This document shows, piece after piece, positions 15,095 through 17,583 of a DNA stretch of 17,583 nt (positions within the stretch are counted from its first letter, which is position 1; each line of letters begins with the position of its first letter). Both the position numbers and the translations under genes were made by a program. A model generated the notes under the pieces. That model did no database searches. It was not told the DNA's origin and saw only the letters and a program-made list of their open reading frames with translations. This stretch comes from UBA1672 sp023140905 (GTDB lineage Bacteria; Pseudomonadota; Alphaproteobacteria; Micavibrionales; Micavibrionaceae). The DNA is taken from the NCBI GenBank assembly GCA_030636745.1, contig DAOVWH010000026.1:1-17583 (forward strand), in the 5' to 3' direction.

Positions 15095-16632
15095 AATTCT
15101 TTTTTCTCCATTTCTTTATGATCTTTTTGCTGTAGATGAGCAGAATTTATGCTGCCGGGGTAACTCATCAATGTTGTTATATTGGGTACAATGCTTTCCC
15201 AACCTTGACCTCCAAGAGCGCGATATAAACTTACACGGGCTTGAGCCTGAGTCAGACGGGCAGAAATAAGCTGCTGTTCCAGAGAATGCACAGAATTCAT
15301 GCTGATTAGGACATTAATATAAGTGCTTTGACCATTAGCATAACTAATCTGTGCTTGTTCTAGTGTTTCGCGTGTTGCTCTGAGTTGCTGTTGTAAGGCA
15401 GTTAATTTTTCATCTTGATAGCGGTTTTTCACCAGCGCATTTTCTACATCGCTCACAGCAACTAAAACAACTTCGCGGTAAGTATGATAAGCTTCATCTG
15501 CTAAAGCTTGCTGATAACGTTGTTCAGTTGCCAGAGCACCACCGTCAAGAACTGGAGCGGCTAATTCACCGGCCAATGTCAAAAGCCACGAATCAAATAA
15601 ACCAGATAATTTTGAATTGCTAGAAGTATAAACACCAGACAAATTAAAACTAGGTAAACGATTGGTTTGAGCAACCTTAATAGCCCAATCATTGGATAAT
15701 AAATGCAGCCATGCTGCCACAATATCTGGACGGTTTTGCATCAAATCAGAAGGAATACCGGAATTGGGCATAGGCAATGCATCGGGCAAAGAGCGGGCAT
15801 GCACAGTAATAGTCTGACTTGGCGACTCTCCAATGAGTAAAGATAGTGCATTAACAGTCTGAGCCTGTGCAGAAAGAATATCTGGAAGCTTTGCTTTAGC
15901 CGCGCTCACAGCTTCTTCTTGTTGAAGCACGTCTAATGCAGTTGCCGCGCCCATTTCAAAGCGTTTTTGCTGTAATCCATAGATAGTTTGATTAGTTTCA
16001 ATCTGCTTGCGTAACAAAGTTTCTTGCTCTATCAACGATAAGATCTGTAACCATAAATCTACGATATTAGCGCTTAGCGTAATTGCAGCAGAGTGAAGAT
16101 TCTCACGCGAGGCTTGTTCTTCAAGGGTATAGGTTTTACGGATGGCGTGGTTTTCCCCCCATAAATCAACTTCATAACTGGCAATACCGGCTAAATCAAA
16201 GTCTGAGTGAACATTCGTAGAGCCGTTATAAGTAGAGCGCGTGGTGCTTATATTCAAAGAAGGCCATAGTGAAGCACTATATTTATCTTTGAGAGTACTT
16301 GCTTGCTTAAGTCGGGCACGGATTTGCGCTAAAGATGGGTTATTAGATAAAGCATGTGTAATAAGCGCATTCAAATCCGGATCATCATAGAGCGTCCACC
16401 AGCGAATATCATCAAAAATAATCTGTTGTTTTTCTTTTTCCTGCGCTTGTTTAGGCTCTGTATCGGTTATATTTTTTGCTGGGTCAATAGCAGCAGTATA
16501 AGAGCTCTCAAGTGTTATTCCATCATTCATATGACGTTCTTCAGTGCCATGTATGCACCCGCTCAAAGTCAGTGCCAGACAAGCAAGCACACAAACAGGC
16601 TGCAAAATATATGACGACGCATAAGCAGACAT
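15091..16632 (-). CDS. Outer-membrane efflux channel lipoprotein (OMF, NodT/OprM-type)
   Basis: Trimeric outer-membrane channel and periplasmic tunnel of the tripartite pump. The 513 residues begin with a lipoprotein signal peptide and the lipobox LSGC (23-26), so the mature protein would be acylated at C26. The family opening WWTLYDDPDLNALITHAL is at 78-95. The first repeat follows: helices at about 98-117, the barrel hairpin at about 118-160, and helices at 167-215 and 217-268. A conserved motif MGAATALDVL is at 227-236. The linker GIPSDLMQNRPDI (292-304) leads into the second repeat, with strand region LPSFNLSGVYTS and LAAPVLDGG. The start is the ATG at 16632 (the preceding TTG at 16635 is less likely); no strong ribosome binding site is seen. 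It is the first gene of the efflux operon. No regulator gene is next to it in this window. Confidence 0.94.
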   Translation of the reverse strand: MSAYASSYILQPVCVLACLALTLSGCIHGTEERHMNDGITLESSYTAAIDPAKNITDTEPKQAQEKEKQQIIFDDIRWWTLYDDPDLNALITHALSNNPSLAQIRARLKQASTLKDKYSASLWPSLNISTTRSTYNGSTNVHSDFDLAGIASYEVDLWGENHAIRKTYTLEEQASRENLHSAAITLSANIVDLWLQILSLIEQETLLRKQIETNQTIYGLQQKRFEMGAATALDVLQQEEAVSAAKAKLPDILSAQAQTVNALSLLIGESPSQTITVHARSLPDALPMPNSGIPSDLMQNRPDIVAAWLHLLSNDWAIKVAQTNRLPSFNLSGVYTSSNSKLSGLFDSWLLTLAGELAAPVLDGGALATEQRYQQALADEAYHTYREVVLVAVSDVENALVKNRYQDEKLTALQQQLRATRETLEQAQISYANGQSTYINVLISMNSVHSLEQQLISARLTQAQARVSLYRALGGQGWESIVPNITTLMSYPGSINSAHLQQKDHKEMEKKEL

Positions 16633-16932
16633 CAAACTTGAATCCGTCTTTGTAAAAATAAAAAATGTTTATCTATATTGTTACGTATACAGCCTCCCTT
16701 TTCCGTTGTCGCGCCCAAATATTTTTTTTGGAGGATTTTGTTCTGTATAAAATTAATGCATGAATACAGAGTAACAGGTTCTGAACCCTAGGGAGCTTTT
16801 GCACAGCTAATCACATGGATATATGCATAATGCCGTTGTCTTTTAGGCTCTTGATCCCTAAAGTCGTGACTCTATCCGTAAATGATACAGTATAAAGGCG
16901 CTCTGGAAACTTTATAGGGAAATACTTCGAAA
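16633..16932. promoter_or_regulatory. Divergent intergenic region with overlapping palindromes
   Basis: This 300-base stretch separates the efflux operon (minus) from the lipoprotein gene (plus). It holds two overlapping palindromes: GGTTC-T-GAACC at 16777-16787 and CCCTAGGG at 16786-16793. These may be regulator sites. For the plus-strand gene a promoter is possible, with TATAAA at 16891-16896 and GTGACT at 16866-16871 (19-base spacer, not ideal). A second TATAAA lies at 16746-16751. No convincing promoter for the efflux operon was found, and no RNA gene is recognisable. A run of eight T lies at 16722-16729. Confidence 0.4.
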
Positions 16933-17583
16933 ATGTTAAAGAAGTTAACAATTCTGCTTATAAGTACGATATGGATGACAGCATGTCAGAATTTGGCTAT
17001 GCCTGTTTATTCTCAGACACAAACTATGTCACAGAGTATGCCTCAATCGGTGTCTGTTCCTTCTTCTGAACAAGAGATTACTCTGCAAACTGCGCCGATT
17101 ATTTATACCGGATTTATTGAGCCTATTGCGCAGGATTATAAAGCTATGGAAGCATGGTGGAGTTTTTTTGGTGATCCCATCCTTAATAGTCTTGTTTCAT
17201 CTGGATTAAGTATGAATGCGTCCCGGCTGGATAAGAAAGAGCCTTTTCCAAAAGACAACATGATAGCTGAAACGCTTGAGGTCTATTACAAAGATAAACG
17301 TGTGGAACTGGTGAACTTGATTGTAAAAGACTATGTCGAATACCGTTATATTCAGATGCAAAATACTCTTTTAGACGCTTATATAGGGCGTCAGAAATTT
17401 TCTTTGCAACAGGCTGATGAAGATTACGAACAGGAAATAGTTAGAAAAGAATTGAGCTTTCTTCATAAAAAGAAAAGCGAATTTACAACATTGTTGCAAG
17501 ATATTTCTGTTTCTCTATCTAAGACAACCCTGCTATTGTCGGAATATATAAACGAGGTTCTCAAAGAAAATCAGGGGCTTCCC
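16933..17583 (+). CDS. OMF-like lipoprotein lacking the first barrel hairpin segment, 3' end cut by the window edge
   Basis: The frame is open from ATG 16933 to the window end (217 codons), so the C-terminus is not visible. AGGGA at 16916-16920 is 12 bases upstream. The N-terminus MLKKLTILLISTIWMTAC is a lipoprotein signal peptide with the lipobox cysteine at 18. After a Gln/Ser-rich stretch, AWWSFFGDPILNSLVSSGLS (74-93) clearly resembles the opening of outer-membrane efflux channels, including the neighbour's WWTLYDDPDLNALITHAL. Residues from about 112 on are helical and charged, and they can be laid over helices of the neighbour's first repeat. The distance between these two blocks is about 53 residues shorter than in the neighbour, and the lost part is the S1-S2 beta hairpin of the barrel. 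The glycine motif MGAATALDVL is also not kept. It may be a diverged periplasmic lipoprotein or a decaying paralogue. It is transcribed away from the efflux operon. Confidence 0.75.
   Translation, partial: MLKKLTILLISTIWMTACQNLAMPVYSQTQTMSQSMPQSVSVPSSEQEITLQTAPIIYTGFIEPIAQDYKAMEAWWSFFGDPILNSLVSSGLSMNASRLDKKEPFPKDNMIAETLEVYYKDKRVELVNLIVKDYVEYRYIQMQNTLLDAYIGRQKFSLQQADEDYEQEIVRKELSFLHKKKSEFTTLLQDISVSLSKTTLLLSEYINEVLKENQGLP

Noticed and set aside
1..17583. Search for a mobile element, defence system, CRISPR array or RNA gene
   Set aside because: No transposase, integrase, terminal repeats, regularly spaced repeats, tRNA cloverleaf or rRNA motif was visible; the gene content is mostly core envelope and translation functions.

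Overview
The window is bacterial DNA, AT-rich, Gram-negative, and most likely from an alphaproteobacterium. The Gram-negative call rests on a complete tripartite RND efflux operon with an outer-membrane lipoprotein channel, an O-antigen ligase/polymerase-type membrane protein, and Sec and lipoprotein signal peptides. The alphaproteobacterial call rests mainly on the UDP-glucose dehydrogenase, whose motif wording resembles that clade. I cannot name a genus. I see no tRNA, rRNA, transposase, CRISPR array or phage gene.

Layout. (1) Positions 1-2158, plus strand: the 3' part of a UDP-glucose 6-dehydrogenase gene, then a CysQ-like 3'(2'),5'-bisphosphate nucleotidase. (2) 2241-3215, plus strand: an unrecognised exported protein with five mature cysteines, then an unrecognised 42-residue peptide gene with a very strong ribosome binding site. 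(3) 3247-4482, minus strand: a polytopic Wzy/WaaL-type protein. A 246-base divergent region separates it from typA (plus strand, 4729-6573) and carries a perfect 14-bp tandem repeat and a consensus -35 box. (4) 6585-10595, minus strand: two ABC-F ATPases, one YheS-like and one Uup-like. A 303-base region between them holds inverted repeats and a possible 20-codon leader reading frame. (5) 10711-16632, minus strand: an efflux operon in the order outer-membrane channel, periplasmic adaptor, RND pump, with a 4-base overlap and a 13-base gap. (6) 16933 to the window end, plus strand: a divergently transcribed lipoprotein, cut by the window edge. Its start resembles the outer-membrane channel, but the segment that would build the first beta hairpin of the barrel is missing.

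How the genes work together. The efflux genes form one pump from the inner membrane to the outside. Ugd and the ligase both fit surface polysaccharide work. TypA and the two ABC-F proteins belong to ribosome-associated NTPase families. Most of the window is core-type gene content. The least explained parts are the 42-residue peptide with its exported neighbour, the leader-like region before the YheS-like gene, and the barrel-deficient channel relative at the right edge.
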